Positions 43,121 to 54,062 of a stretch of 64,000 nt of DNA are shown one piece after another. The DNA comes from Polytrichum commune. Its lineage: Eukaryota > Streptophyta > Polytrichopsida > Polytrichales > Polytrichaceae. Where the stretch lies: positions 26,184,527 through 26,248,526 of the forward strand of contig OX485808.1 in NCBI GenBank assembly GCA_950295325.1, read 5' to 3'. The notes under the pieces were generated by a model. That model saw nothing but the letters and a program-made list of their open reading frames with translations, was not told the origin of the DNA and ran no database searches. How positions within the stretch are numbered: the stretch's first letter is position 1; every line of letters starts with the position of its first letter. The position numbers and the translations under genes are program-made.

Positions 43121-43605
43121 GGGCCACTTCACACACGTGCCAAGAGCCGTGACCATGAAATTGTGAGAGCCCAAAAGAAAGTGTCCAAAAGCCGTCCCAA
43201 CACACCTCCAAAATCATGCAGTGTGGTCACGGGTCCTCAAGTGTATTGTGCAGTCATATGTGACAGGTCCCTCAACCAAATGTTATTTCAATGAATTTCT
43301 ATCCATGCGGGTCCTCACACATGATAAAATAGAATTTAGCAACGGTGGTGAGCGTTTGGAGTGCCATGGTCTCCCAAATTTGTGTTAGGCCTACCTCCAG
43401 GAGACGGTTCTTGAAAATAGTCCAAGTGACCATGAAACATGATCCATTCAATGCCATGTGGAAATCCATGTAGACTTCACATCCATTTTGCATTCACATA
43501 CTCCGTTGGTCCCTCAAAGACAACGTGAAGCAAACTTGGACCGGCTCCGCCTTTTCCACCAATGAGAATGCTTGAAGTGTAATGGTCACGGGCTCATAGT
43601 CTTGT
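43121..43605. mobile_element. family C PIF-like MITE, copy 1 (right end cut by element D)
   Basis: It begins GGGCCACTTCACACACG and matches the reverse complement of copy 2 (49672-50173) throughout: AAGAGCCGTGACCATG, CCTCCAAAATCATGCAGTG, CATGCGGGTCCTCACACATG. It stops at CATAGTCTTGTG, 13-14 bp short of its expected terminus, exactly where element D begins. Confidence 0.75.
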
Positions 43606-43642
43606 GGCAGACATTAAGTCCCCCCATACGAACTATGGGGGG

Positions 43643-44302
43643 CTATGTTCGGGGAAAACCGACGGCTAGTTCATTATCAGCCGATGGATTTCCCCTCATG
43701 GCCGGTCCAAATTTCCAACCATCGGATGTCAATCCGACTGTAATTTCAATCCTCCGGCAATTAGCCGATGGACCAAAAAATGTCCCGGAAATGTAGCCGA
43801 TTCTTCTTGTGAGTTACTAGGTTTCAGCCGGAAGCATCCAGAGCGCTATTTGTCTGGGGCATTTGATGATGCACTTGAGGAAGTACCCTAAACCTTAAAC
43901 TTTTTGAATTATGCAACCTTTCCATGACCAAATCCAATTGCTTGTGTGAAGAATTGGGGGACCCTTGGCCTTCAAGCAGTGAAGGCATTGCTAGGTTCAA
44001 TTCCTGCCAAGGATATTAACTCTTCAAATTTAAAGTTTTGAACATGCCTTTCTTTTCACTTATTCAAGATTTTGTACTAAGAAATGATTTCTAATAACTC
44101 TTCATACATTGTTTAAACAATCAGTGCCAATATGAATTCCATTCAATCGGATATCGGCCAATGAAAATATGAAAATATAGGCAATTGGCCGATTGATTTT
44201 ACAAAAGACCGGCTTGTGCCGATGTAAATTGGAAAAAATCCGATCCTTCGTAGCAACTACCGGCAATTAGCCACTAAGGCTTCAAAAACTTCCAGAACTC
44301 TG
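43643..44302. mobile_element. family E hAT MITE, copy 2, inside element D
   Basis: Flanked by perfect 8-bp duplications ATGGGGGG (43635-43642 and 44303-44310), which is the hAT length. The left end CTATGTTCGGGGAAAACCG and the right end TTCAAAAACTTCCAGAACTC match the ends of the copy at 51702. Subterminal repeats CCGGCAATTAGCC occur near both ends. At 660 bp it is longer than its sisters and contains a tRNA-like B-box (GGTTCAATTCC, about 44001), suggesting a captured insert. Confidence 0.8.
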
Positions 44303-44310
44303 ATGGGGGG

Positions 44311-45364
44311 TGTCAGATCCGAGCGGGGGCAGCCTCCTCGGAAATTTCTGAACCCGACCGAAAACTGCTGCCCGCCCCGCCCAACTTCGAAAAAAATATT
44401 GCTCTTGCATTCTTGAAGGCCACTTGACTACAAATCCCATATTGAGTGCACTTCACCTTCAAGGTCTGACATTCAATATATATGTGCACTTCCCACTAGT
44501 AAATAACAATTCATTGGGATATCATTCCGGAAGTGAAACCATCAATGAAGCATGTAATTAACTTGGAGGTCAAATAAAATTACAAAATCCTCATTAACAT
44601 TGAGGTTATAATTTTTATGACTTACCATTTGAAATTGTCTTTGTCATTCTAAAGTGAAACCTAAATTTAGTGTGCTGATTTAGTATGTATATTTTATGAT
44701 ATTTTAGTAATTCTGTCTACTTTCACAAGTATTCATACACATTCAAACCAATTAAGTGTGATTTAATGTAATTAAGTATAATTAATTCTGATTAATTCTA
44801 ATTAAGCCCAAATAAATCAGAAAGTATGCTTACCAAATTAAGTAAGACACTTTCAAATAATTACATTAAATCACACGTAATTATGAATGAATGAATTAAT
44901 TCCAGTAATTACATTAATTGATTTGAGTGTGTATGAATACTTGTGAAAGTAGATGGCATTACTAAATTAATTGTAAAATATACATACTAAATCAGCACAC
45001 TAAATTTAGGTTTCACTTTAGAATGACAAAGACAATTTCAAATGGTAAGTCATAAAAATTATAACCTCAATGTTAATGAGGATTTTGTAATTTTATTTGA
45101 CCTCCAAGTTAATTACATGCTTCATTGATGGTTTCACTTCCGGAATGATATCCCAATGAATTGTTATTTACTAGTGGGAAGTGCACATATATATTGGATT
45201 TTAGACCTTGAAGGTGAAGTGCACTCAATATGGGATTTGTAGTCAAGCGGCCTTCAAGAATGCAAGAGCAATATTTTTTTCGAAGTTGGGCGGGGCGGGC
45301 AATAGTTTTCGGTCGGGTTCAGAAATTTCCGAGGAGGCTGCCCCTGCCCGAATCTGACACCCCC
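44311..45364. repeat. long inverted repeat (hairpin arms of element D)
   Basis: For example, TGAGTGCACTTCACCTTCAA at left pairs with TTGAAGGTGAAGTGCACTCA at right, and CCCATTGAAATTG-type segments pair throughout with few mismatches. A transcript through this would form double-stranded RNA of several hundred base pairs. Confidence 0.9.
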
Positions 45365-45396
45365 CATAGTTCGTATGGGGGGACTTAATGTCTGCC

Positions 45397-45632
45397 TTCG
45401 CCTAGGCCTTGGCCAACATTAACTCATGTTATTAGATCCTTATCTGCAATAGAGGCGACCTCAAACTCCTCGATTGGACCAACTAGGTGTGTTGACTTGT
45501 TTTGGCCTAGTTTGCTTGACTTGGACTCTTGCCAATATCCAGAACCAACTTCCCCATGTCCATCATTTTTTTTTTGTGGGTTGTGGCAAGCAAAATGTTT
45601 GATTGCCTCCCCTTTGTGTTAGTTCCACTTTG
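45397..45632. other. spacer between elements
   Basis: No feature recognised. Confidence 0.4.
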
Positions 45633-45635
45633 TAA

Positions 45636-46052
45636 GAGCATCCCCAGGAGAGATAGTAAGCAACCCGCCAAAAATAATATATTATATGGTGTTTAGGAGC
45701 CCTCCATCTTGGGCGGGGCAGCTCATCTTGAGTCAGAGCCCACCAAAGCCTAGGCATACCCCCGGTATAATTAGGAAGCAATCAATAAGACAACGACACC
45801 TATTATCTGACATGGGATAAAGTAGGATATCGGAGTATCTGATATTAAAGTAATCTCTTGGCGGGCCGGAGGAGGGTCGCCATATGAACCATTTATGGCG
45901 TTGGAAGGCCTTTACTATACCCGGGCCGCTTCTAAATTATGCCGGACCGGACATTGGTGGGGCTCAATTTATGCCGGTACCGCCACCTAAGAACCCGGGA
46001 TGCCCCATTTTTGGCGTTGGCATGCCCTATGGCGAGGCTGCTGGGGACGCTC
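45636..46052. mobile_element. Tourist-like (PIF/Harbinger) MITE with TAA duplication
   Basis: The ends GAGCATCCCCAG and CTGGGGACGCTC are inverted. They are flanked by TAA at 45633-45635 and 46053-46055. The GAGCATCYCCA terminus is common among plant Tourist-type MITEs. It is 417 bp with a GC-rich interior and no ORF of note. Confidence 0.8.
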
Positions 46053-46165
46053 TAAGTTTTGTCCATGATGCATCTTCCTTGTATGTAGTCTTTGTTCATA
46101 GGCTTTAATTAGACCTCTCTTGCAACCTTTGCTCCTTCTCATTGATGTTTCTCCTTATGTTTTTT
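46053..46165. other. short spacer
   Basis: No feature recognised. Confidence 0.4.
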
Positions 46166-46720
46166 CTACCTCTTCTTTGTGGAGCCCTCCTCATTGATTG
46201 TAATGCCTTTGCATTTCTCATGTTGAGTTGCTTGAAATGTGAGTGATAGCTTTCTAAACCCCTTAGTGGGGATCCAATAACGTTCCTTGCAACCCTTCAC
46301 GCGATGCTTCCAACTATGACAAACTTTGCATCTAAATGGGAAATTGTCATTGTCCACCATCACATTTTGCTTTGGGAGGATGCCTACCTCACTAAGCGAT
46401 GATAGTAATTCATCCTTCACTAACTTTGAGAACAACACAAAACCTTGGGTCCATTTGTGTTGTGTTTGATTTATCTATGCCAATGATTTCTCCTAGGGAT
46501 TATGCAATGTCTAGGGCTTGGTCAATGATGCTCATATAATGAATTCCTTAGTGAGGACCATATGGGAATGTTAGATTGCTAGGATTGTCAAGGTAAAAAC
46601 CCAAGACTCAACTTTGTATCGTACACGTTCCCCACTTGGATTTAAATGGAGAAAACATAAGCATTCTATGAATCACATCACTCACATTGCTAGACTCTTT
46701 TTTTTTTAAATAAAAATTAA
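46166..46720 (-). pseudogene. LINE ORF1-like (DUF4283/zinc-knuckle) remnant
   Basis: On the minus strand one frame reads IIGIDKSNTTQMDPRF (about 46505-46450). After a frameshift another reads FSKLVKDELLSSLSEVGILP followed by NDNFPFRC and the knuckle CKVCHSWKHRVKGC (C-x2-C-x4-H-x4-C). This order, with an Asp-anchored strand (DKSNTTQMDPRF), then about 40 residues, then xxFPFRCxxCxxxxHxxxxC, is typical of the DUF4283 plus zf-CCHC_4 proteins carried by plant L1-type retrotransposons. Upstream pieces to about 46690 are broken by several stops. Endonuclease and reverse transcriptase domains are not seen next to it. Confidence 0.6.
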
Positions 46721-48040
46721 AAAATATCCCTTTCCCACATTTTGGAAAAATTTAGAGAGCTTCCTCCTACCTCATTGTCTAGGGTTTGATTCCAACTATC
46801 CAAAGCATTAGGGTAAGGTTTATGATCTAATTTTTTTGCGATCACTAGTTGCTCATTTAGCAATATCCCAGCGGTGGACTCTACATACAACCTACGAACT
46901 AACGTGAGTGTAAGAAGGGGTATTGTTTGAGGCATTACCGTACATGGTATACACAAGGGAAAGGGATTTTTATAGTATGTACATTAGAAAGGATATTAAG
47001 AATTTTGGAATAATTTTAAATGTACAAAAGGGGCCCCTAAGATTTAGAGAGGAAATTGACGGTACATGTGTTAGGGTTTGCATTTGGATTTTAGGTTTTA
47101 CAAATTGAAGGCTCTAGGAACGGCCATAGGCTCCCTTGGGTTTTCCTCTTTGGGATGTGGCGAGGATATTGCACTCTTGTCTTTGTTTGTTTGATGCAAA
47201 TGTTAAGTTCCGTGATATGAATGGAAAAACATTCAATGACTTTCTCATTGGAAAATGAAAATGAATTGTAAATGTAGTGGAGACATTTATCACATTAGAT
47301 TGAAATGCTTAGTATAAATACACGAGTCCATTTTATATCCTATTATTAGTACATGTACATTTATTTTTTCTCTATAAATCTCATTCATAGGGGATTAATT
47401 TCATAGTGACCCACGCACGTCATTTAGGTATCCAATGAAAAGTCCACTGTAGGGAATGCAATGCGATGGATCAAGTTTTGAGCATCAACCTTGAATGAAA
47501 CATCATCCTTCCTAACAAAAAACTCATTGAAATTTTCGCTCAACATCGATTGGAAGGATCTCATGAAGCTAGCTTCGAAAAGGATTGAGACCATCCCCAA
47601 CTTTGTGTTGGCTTGTCTTAGCCATTACCTCGAGTACCGCATCGATCATTTACATATCATGCATTGGGGCCTCCCCTAAGATCTAGCCCCCGTTTTCTTC
47701 GAGCATCGGGTCAAAATGCATTCCACCTCCAAATGTAACCTATAATGCCAACGACTCCATCTTCCATTGCCCACTCCAAGCTTGGATCCGGTGCTACTCA
47801 CTCAATACCACCAAAGAAAACCCTTGCAACGATCCTCCACTCAAAAGCATATATGTATTCAAATCTCTCTAAGTGTGATTTTTTATGGTATGATCGAGCG
47901 TGCCTCTATGTAAACTTGGGCTCGGATATGCCCTACTCAATGCACTCTAAGGTGAACCATGTGTTTTGGGCCATAAGGCACTAATCCCAAGGCGTTTGAG
48001 ATCTAGGTAAAGGCTCCGCCTCCGCTTCCTTGGACGAGTC
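46721..48040. other. decayed sequence, possibly more of a retroelement
   Basis: The minus-strand frame at 46717-46956 (WNQTLDNEVGGSSLNFSKMW) looks protein-like and may belong with the ORF1 remnant. Plus-strand frames at 47463-47984 (FAQHRLEGSHEASFEK; LGSDMPYSMHSKVNHVFWAI) are interrupted by stops and match nothing I recognise. Confidence 0.35.
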
Positions 48041-48044
48041 ATCC

Positions 48045-48835
48045 TCCTCTATAGTCTAACCTCATTAATACAACACTCGTTTATACGACATCCTCCATAT
48101 TACGACACATGTTTGCGAGACCAAACTTTTTAGTTCAAAACTCCCTCTTTAATACGACTACGACACTCGGTTAATGCGACATTTAGAACCTCCGTTTTGT
48201 CATATTAAAGAGGTAGTTATAGTGTTAAAATTCCTTTCATCTATGTTATGTACATCTGAAATACATCCATTTACACTTGGGAACTACTTGGGAACTTCAC
48301 TTATCATTGGGAACTTAATGATAATAAGGGTTACTAGTGTAGGATGGACATGGTTAGGGTTAGAGTGGCCTTCTACCTAGTATGGTGCCTTGTACATGGA
48401 TGATATAGTATCACTGGTATCTTGATGCTAAGCGTCATGCATCATTGTCGTCTAGTTTCTTATTAGAGAACTACTTGTATTTTGGTGTTAATGAAATTAT
48501 TAAATTTCAAAAGTTAGTAGGAAATTTAGATAAGACGATAGTTGCTAATTTAGGTAGGCAACACCAGAGATCTTTGGACTCCTATTTCAGGAGTTCTTGA
48601 GAATATTTGAATTTGTTTGGGGTTGTAAGTTATTATTTTATACCATCTATATTGCTTAAACTCGTTGTGTATATTTTTAAGCTCATATTACTTATGTTTT
48701 TGTATTCCCTCAATAATACGACAACTTTACGCCATTTGTCATATTGATGAGAAGACGACACCTTGATAATACGATTTTTTTTTTTTTTTTTGTGTTTCCC
48801 AAGCGTGTCATACTAAAGAGGGAGAACAGTAGGGA
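48045..48835. mobile_element. candidate TIR element or divergent repeat
   Basis: CCTCATTAATACAACACTCG at the left faces CGTGTCATACTAAAGAGGG at the right. Internal copies of the same motif occur in both orientations (CCCTCTTTAATACGACTACG, GTCATATTAAAGAGGT, CCCTCAATAATACGACAAC). An A/T run at 48779-48798 lies near the right side. No clean duplication. Confidence 0.35.
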
Positions 48836-49668
48836 GATAATGTTATGTTAAGATTTGTTAGTAATGTGCTCATGCAAATCTTATTTTGGTAATCAAATTC
48901 CTCCATAGCTTGACATGCTCAAAGTGTCTTGGCCAGGAGGTGCACCCCTCACTTCAAAATTCATCACAAGCAATTGCATTTTCATGATCTAGATCTTCAG
49001 TGTTTTGCCTAACTAGTGTGGGTTACCATTCGGAGTTACGTGTTGCTATAAATTTTTATTGACTTTATTGTTTTTTTACCAACTAAGTTATGTCATATTC
49101 TTCGATGTGCATACTAACTGCACTAATTAGTCTTATTACCATGGACCACAATAGTTTTATAGAGCCCATGCTATTTCTCATGATGAGAATTATTGTGGGC
49201 CACATTAATTTCCAATCCACACAAAATTTGTAGTAGGAAAATAGCGGGGGCCACATTAACTGTTTTTTGAGAAAATTAGTGTGGATGATTATTTAGTTTT
49301 TATGTTACTTATGTGCTATAACTAGTATTCAACGTGTTGGTCGGAAGTCTTCTTGAAGACTTAGAAGAAGACCTGGGGTCTTGGACCCACGTTAATTCCA
49401 CCTTGACTAGAAAATTAGTGTGCCACACGCTAATTATTTCCATCATTGTCCACCCACATTGATATGACTATTTAGTGTACTTATGCAATTTGGGTAAAAA
49501 AAATACACTCTTAGTAAAATGCTATAGCAATGCGTAACTCCACTGGTAACCCACACTAAACAGATGAAACAGTGTAGTCATTACAAATGTATATTGGTAT
49601 GCCCAAAGGTGAGAGGGGAGAAAGAGACCTAGGACCCCCACCACATTATAACCACCATTGGGGTAAAC
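48836..49668. other. no feature recognised
   Basis: AT-rich sequence, no credible ORF. Confidence 0.4.
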
Positions 49669-49671
49669 TTA

Positions 49672-50173
49672 GGGCCACTTCACACACAAGACTGAGTGCC
49701 TGTGACTTTAACACTTCACTCTCATTGGTGGAAAAGGCGGAGCCGGTCCAAGTTCGCTACTGCACACTATGCTTGAGGCACCAATGGAGTATGTGAATGC
49801 AAGATGCATGTAAAGTCTACATGGATGGATTCCTACATGGCATCAAATGGATCATGTTTCATGGTCTCTTGGACTATTTTGCAAAACCACATATTGGAGG
49901 TAAACCTAGCACAAAACCGGGAGACTATAGCACTCCGAATGCTCACAACCGTTGATCTATTCTACTTTATCATGTGTGAGGACCCGCATGAATAAGAATT
50001 CATTGAAATAACATTTGATTGAGGGCCCGGTCACATATGACTTCGCACTACACTTGAGGCTCCGTGACCACACTACATGATTTTGTAGGTGTGTTGGGAA
50101 GGCCTTTGGACGGTTTTCTTTCGGGCTCTCACAACGACATGGTCACGGCTCTTGGCTCATGTGTGAAGTGGCC
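49672..50173. mobile_element. family C PIF-like MITE, copy 2 (TTA duplication)
   Basis: The ends GGGCCACTTCACACAC and GTGTGAAGTGGCCC are inverted. They are flanked by TTA at 49669-49671 and 50174-50176. 502 bp, intact ends, no coding capacity. This is the reference copy for family C. Confidence 0.85.
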
Positions 50174-50630
50174 CTTACCTTGGGAACCATGCATGACTCC
50201 CAGGCCTTGCAGAACGTGGTGCAGAATGAGAAAGAGTGTGGTGGCTGGGTCATCTGGAAATGGAAGGTGGACAGGTGGGCGTCTCAGGCAAATGTGGAGC
50301 CTCCGGTTGCTAACATTATCAGATTAGAAATGCAATCCGTACGTTGCATGCACCCAACCTAGGCTCATTTTCCCTTTAGTGACCCAGTAATTGGCTAATG
50401 CATGCATGGATTTTTACCCCCCCCCCCCCGCTCGGTTTTACACCAGTGGCTATATATATTAGCAGCTGGGAGGGCTGGGGGTGGGCTTTGTGGGCACCTC
50501 CAGCCGGTGGCCAGACACCACCGTCGTTGGAAGGGCCCTGCCGGCCGGCCGGCGACCACTTCCAGGGAGAGGAGACGAGGCCAGGCCAGGCCAGGCTAGG
50601 CTAGGCTAAGGAGTTATTAACAGGGCTGCT
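50174..50630. other. GC-richer spacer with short repeats
   Basis: It contains a C-run at 50418-50428 and a (CCAGG)n/(CTAGG)n stretch at about 50580-50606. No gene. Confidence 0.45.
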
Positions 50631-51600
50631 TCTCTCAAAATAGGACGTCTCACGTGCTCCAGCCTCCGCTCATCAATTGTGTTTCTATTCCTGCTGCTTC
50701 CTGCCTCCTCGCGAGGCCTCTCAGGGTGGGTTTCACGGGCCGCTTCCACACGGGTCCCCAAGTCACTCGAGGTCCATCCGTGCACTCTCATACATTGAGA
50801 GCATGGGAGTTGGGACTTACCACTTCACAAGGGGTCCCAAGTCCCAAGTATGACATGGATGTCTACATGGCAACACTTGGTGGAGGTGAGGCTCTCAAAA
50901 TAAGACATCTCACGTGTTCCAGCCTCCGCTCATCAATTGTTTCTCTATTCTTGTTGCATCCTCGGTCTGTGCTAGTAGACTCAGGGTTGGTTTCAGGGGC
51001 CGTTTCCACACGAGTCCCGAAGTCACTTGAGGTCCATACGTGCAATCTCATACATTGAGAGCATGGGAGTTGGGACTTACCACTTCACACGGGGTCCCAA
51101 GTCCCAAGTCCCAAGTCCCAAGTATGACTTGGATGTCTACATGGCAACACTTTTTGGAGGCGAGGCTCTCAAAACAAGAGCTCTCACATGCTTCAGCCTC
51201 CGCTCATCAATTGTGTTTCTATTCATGTTGCTTCCTCCATCCTCGGTCTCTACTGGTGGACTCAGGGTCGGTTTCACGAGTCGTTTCCACACGGGTTCCC
51301 AAGTCACTCAAGGTCAATCTGTACAGTCTCATACATTGAGAGCATGGAAGTTGGGATTTACCACTTCACATGGGGTCCCAAGTCCTAAGTTTCAAGCCTC
51401 AAAATAAGACATGTTCTAGCCTCCAGTCATCAATTGTGTTTCTATTTTTGCTACTTCCCACATCCTTAGCCTCTGCTGGTAGACTCGGGGTTGGGGTTGG
51501 TCCCCAAGTTAGTCGAGGTCGATCCATGCACTCTCATGCCCCAATCACACCAAAGTTACCATCCGGTTCTAACTGTGAAATCGTTGGGGATTATGTTGAG
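50631..51600. repeat. tandem repeat K, unit about 255 bp, 3.5 copies
   Basis: Units start near 50631, 50890, 51167 and 51394. Each begins CTCTCAAAATAAGACATCTC, continues CAGCCTCCGCTCATCAATTG and GTTTCCACACGGGTCCCCAAG, and ends CATACATTGAGAGCATGGGA plus CACTTCACACGGGGTCCCAAG. The third unit is shortened and the fourth is partial. The overlapping ORFs of 62-134 codons on both strands recur once per unit and are artefacts of the repeat. Confidence 0.85.
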
Positions 51601-51701
51601 AAATAGATGTTGGCCCACCACTTTTCACACTCTTACAGCCAAAGATGCCGACAATTGGTATTTGAACTAGCCGGTGTGATCGACCCCTCATACATTGAGA
51701 G

Positions 51702-51926
51702 CTATGTCCGGAAAGAACCGGCAGTTAGTTACACATGAACCAGTTTAGTTTGAGAAATAAGCGGTTGAAGTTGGACAGTTCAAGAGAATTGCCAGTCATT
51801 TTAGAGGAATCTATAGAAGATACCTCAAATGAATAAAATAAAATTGGAAGATGTCAACATGTAGCCGGCTAAATTCAGAACCACTAGGATCTTGACCGAC
51901 TATGCCCAAAAACTTCCCGGGCACTA
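51702..51926. mobile_element. family E hAT MITE, copy 3, inserted in repeat K
   Basis: 225 bp. The left end CTATGTCCGGAAAGAACCGG and the right end AAACTTCCCGGGCACTA are inverted matches in the segment TGYCCGGRAAG. Duplications are ATTGAGAG (51694-51701) and ATTGAAAG (51927-51934), a 7/8 match. The uninterrupted K unit reads ATTGAGAGCATGGGAG, confirming the insertion point. Confidence 0.85.
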
Positions 51927-52242
51927 ATTGAAAGCATGGAAGTTGGGATTCACCACTTCACACGGGGTCCCAAGTCCTAAGTCCCAAGTATGACATGGAT
52001 GTCTTCATCGCAACAATTTTTGGAGGTGAGGCTTGAGAGTTGGGTCGAGCAAAAAGTTAGACCCAACTGTCAACACAAGTGTCGCAGATATTTTTGCATA
52101 AAATAATCAAAATTTGACTTTAATGATAGACTAACCATATTTTGATGGTGTCTTGAGGCTCAAAAATTGGGACTTTGCCTCCACATTGGGGCTTGCTAAC
52201 ATGAGTGGGACTTGGGACTTTGGACCCCATGTGAACCGGCCC
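51927..52242. repeat. continuation of repeat K and its right terminus
   Basis: After the E element the K unit resumes (AGCATGGAAGTTGGGATTC ... GGATGTCTTCATCGC), then a hairpin segment (GAGAGTTGGGTCGAGC / AGACCCAACTGTCAAC) also present at 16795-16860. It ends GGACCCCATGTGAACCGGCCC at 52242, a GGGCC-type terminus like families A and C. Confidence 0.55.
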
Positions 52243-52292
52243 TCATTCATGAGGAAGAGTCAAAACCTTGTAGGATCATGATCATGAAGAAC

Positions 52293-52524
52293 GAGGGATT
52301 TATCTCATACGAGCACACTCTCTCATTCATCCAACCTAAAAGAATTAAATAGTTTGGAGTCCATATGTTACTTTTTTTTGGTTGATTTGACACCGAAATT
52401 GGTTTTAAAGACCATGAATTAGTCTACTCCAAGCCTTTGGAGATGAATTGGCCACAAACCTACAAGAGGTCAAGTTCTTTGTGTTGGATGGATGAGAGGT
52501 ACGCTCGTATGTGAAAATTCCCTC
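52293..52524. mobile_element. family G TIR element, copy 3
   Basis: GAGGGATTTATCTCATACGA at the left and CGTATGTGAAAATTCCCTC at the right, with CTCTCTCATTCATCCAACC and GTTGGATGGATGAGAGGTAC as inner arms. The inverted similarity extends about 25 bp outward on each side, so the true ends may be near 52270 and 52545. Confidence 0.6.
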
Positions 52525-52545
52525 TTTCCGATCATCATGCAATCT

Positions 52546-53995
52546 TCACTAAGGTAACATTTCTTTATACTTAAACATGGGGGCTTCCATAGGAATAGAG
52601 ATTTGTGGTGTCTACTTCAATCACACTCAGATAGATCCATTGTGACGGTCAAACCAACATTGGACGGGTGTATATATGTCGGTGAATGCATGTCAATAAC
52701 CAATATATTCAATGACGGTTTCAAATTTGTAACACCACTCAAATGTTGATATTTGGTGGGTATCTCAAGATAGAAATATCTTTGAATATTCGAGCTATTG
52801 TTGGGTTAGTACCATTCTAAACCATATTGATGCTTGCGCCACACGGACTAGAGGGTGATGTCATGGATACTTAATGGTTTTTAGCATGCTACATTGCCTT
52901 ACTCCACCATGGTGAGGGATTGCTAGCTAGTGACTTAACCTAATTTATGATAGAGTGGGGATCTGGAGATATTGCAGTGATGTTATATATGAGCAAGACT
53001 AGCTAGGATTTCCCTTGAGGAAAATGTCATTGATGAAGTAGTAGAATTTGAGCTCAACTCTTTATTATCCAATTCCTAGAAATTACCGTACTAGCTAGTG
53101 ACCACACTCTTGGGCCTCCATTGACAACAATAAAGGAGTGAGCGGGAGAGTTATTGTGGAGGGATTGCATGGTTTGGGCTGCTCTTTCATGTGGATTTGA
53201 GAACTTTACGGATTTCCAAGTTAACTTGCCTCCTTTATAGACAATGCTATAAGGTCACGACAAGGCCACCATGAGAGCTGAAGTTTCACGCAAGTTGCAA
53301 TAGAAAACCATTAGTCACAAGCAACCTAATGTGTGTGTGTGTATATATATATATATGGAAAGAATCAAGTGATTTCATAAAACTAAAAGTGGGGCCATGT
53401 AACCTAGTCCAATTCCCTTGGTTGCGGGTGAAAATCTCAAATTCACAAGCTTGTGAAGAACCCTCAAATTTGTGGGTCGTATATATCCCCATGCTCAACA
53501 TAAGAACTGAGTAACTATCTAATTTGAAACAAATGTCATAGGCTCCATCCCTATGATGCCACACTTGTCCCATTATACATTGCTATGATGATTTGACTAA
53601 ATTTAGCATCAAACCTGATTGTATACTCACCAATGCTGCAAGAATTTTTTTGGGAGCAACCATTTTAAGACAATTTGCTATGCGAGCTAGCATCAGTTGA
53701 TATGGTTTTGTGCTTTGGGCATTGACGACACTTTCCTAACCTATTGAAATACACAAAACAACCTAGGGTTTTCCTCACATAGAAAAATAAAGTAAAACGG
53801 CTTTCTAACCTTGTGCAACTAAGGTTCTAGGGCATTCAACAAGAACATCATGTGGACTAAACCCAACTTGTTCATATGTACAACATGTTAATGAAAATAC
53901 ATTAAATTTGGCATGTCGTGTCTGATTTATCCTTGCTCGCGTTGTATACTACGAGGAATGCAAAATACGCCACCAGCAAGCTTGTGATCATCTCA
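52546..53995. other. no gene recognised; TA microsatellite
   Basis: (GT)n(TA)n at 53332-53357. The 95-codon minus frame at 53286-53573 runs through the microsatellite and is not credible. Confidence 0.4.
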
Positions 53996-54062
53996 ATGAG
54001 ACCCAAGTGTGCATGTTCACAATTGTAAAGCAGGAAATTGTGCACATTCACTTGGGTCTCAT
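53996..54062. repeat. imperfect hairpin, arms about 27-29 bp
   Basis: ATGAGACCCAAGTGTGCATG at the left pairs with CATTCACTTGGGTCTCAT at the right around a loop of about 11 bases. The size and mismatch pattern resemble a small foldback transcript, but nothing shows it is expressed. Confidence 0.6.

Larger units (their letters stand above)
43606..45396. mobile_element. foldback element D, with a nested family E element
   Basis: Termini GGCAGACATTAAGTCCCCCC and GGGGGGACTTAATGTCTGCC continue inward as a near-perfect inverted repeat. The left arm is interrupted after 43642 by a family E element, then resumes at 44311. From there arms of about 480 bp (44311-44790 and 44858-45364) face each other across a ~70-bp AT-rich loop. 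Without the E insertion the element is about 1.12 kb, almost all of it one hairpin. No ORF. Confidence 0.85.

Noticed and set aside
43960-44020. tRNA gene inside the E element
   Set aside because: CCTTGGC..GCCAAGG can pair like an acceptor stem around a T-arm, but only about 45 bases lie between, too short for a tRNA.
50654-51407. Repeated frames of 62-134 codons
   Set aside because: They recur once per tandem K unit on both strands.
53286-53573. 95-codon minus-strand frame
   Set aside because: It reads through a GT/TA microsatellite (IYIYTHTH) and has no support.
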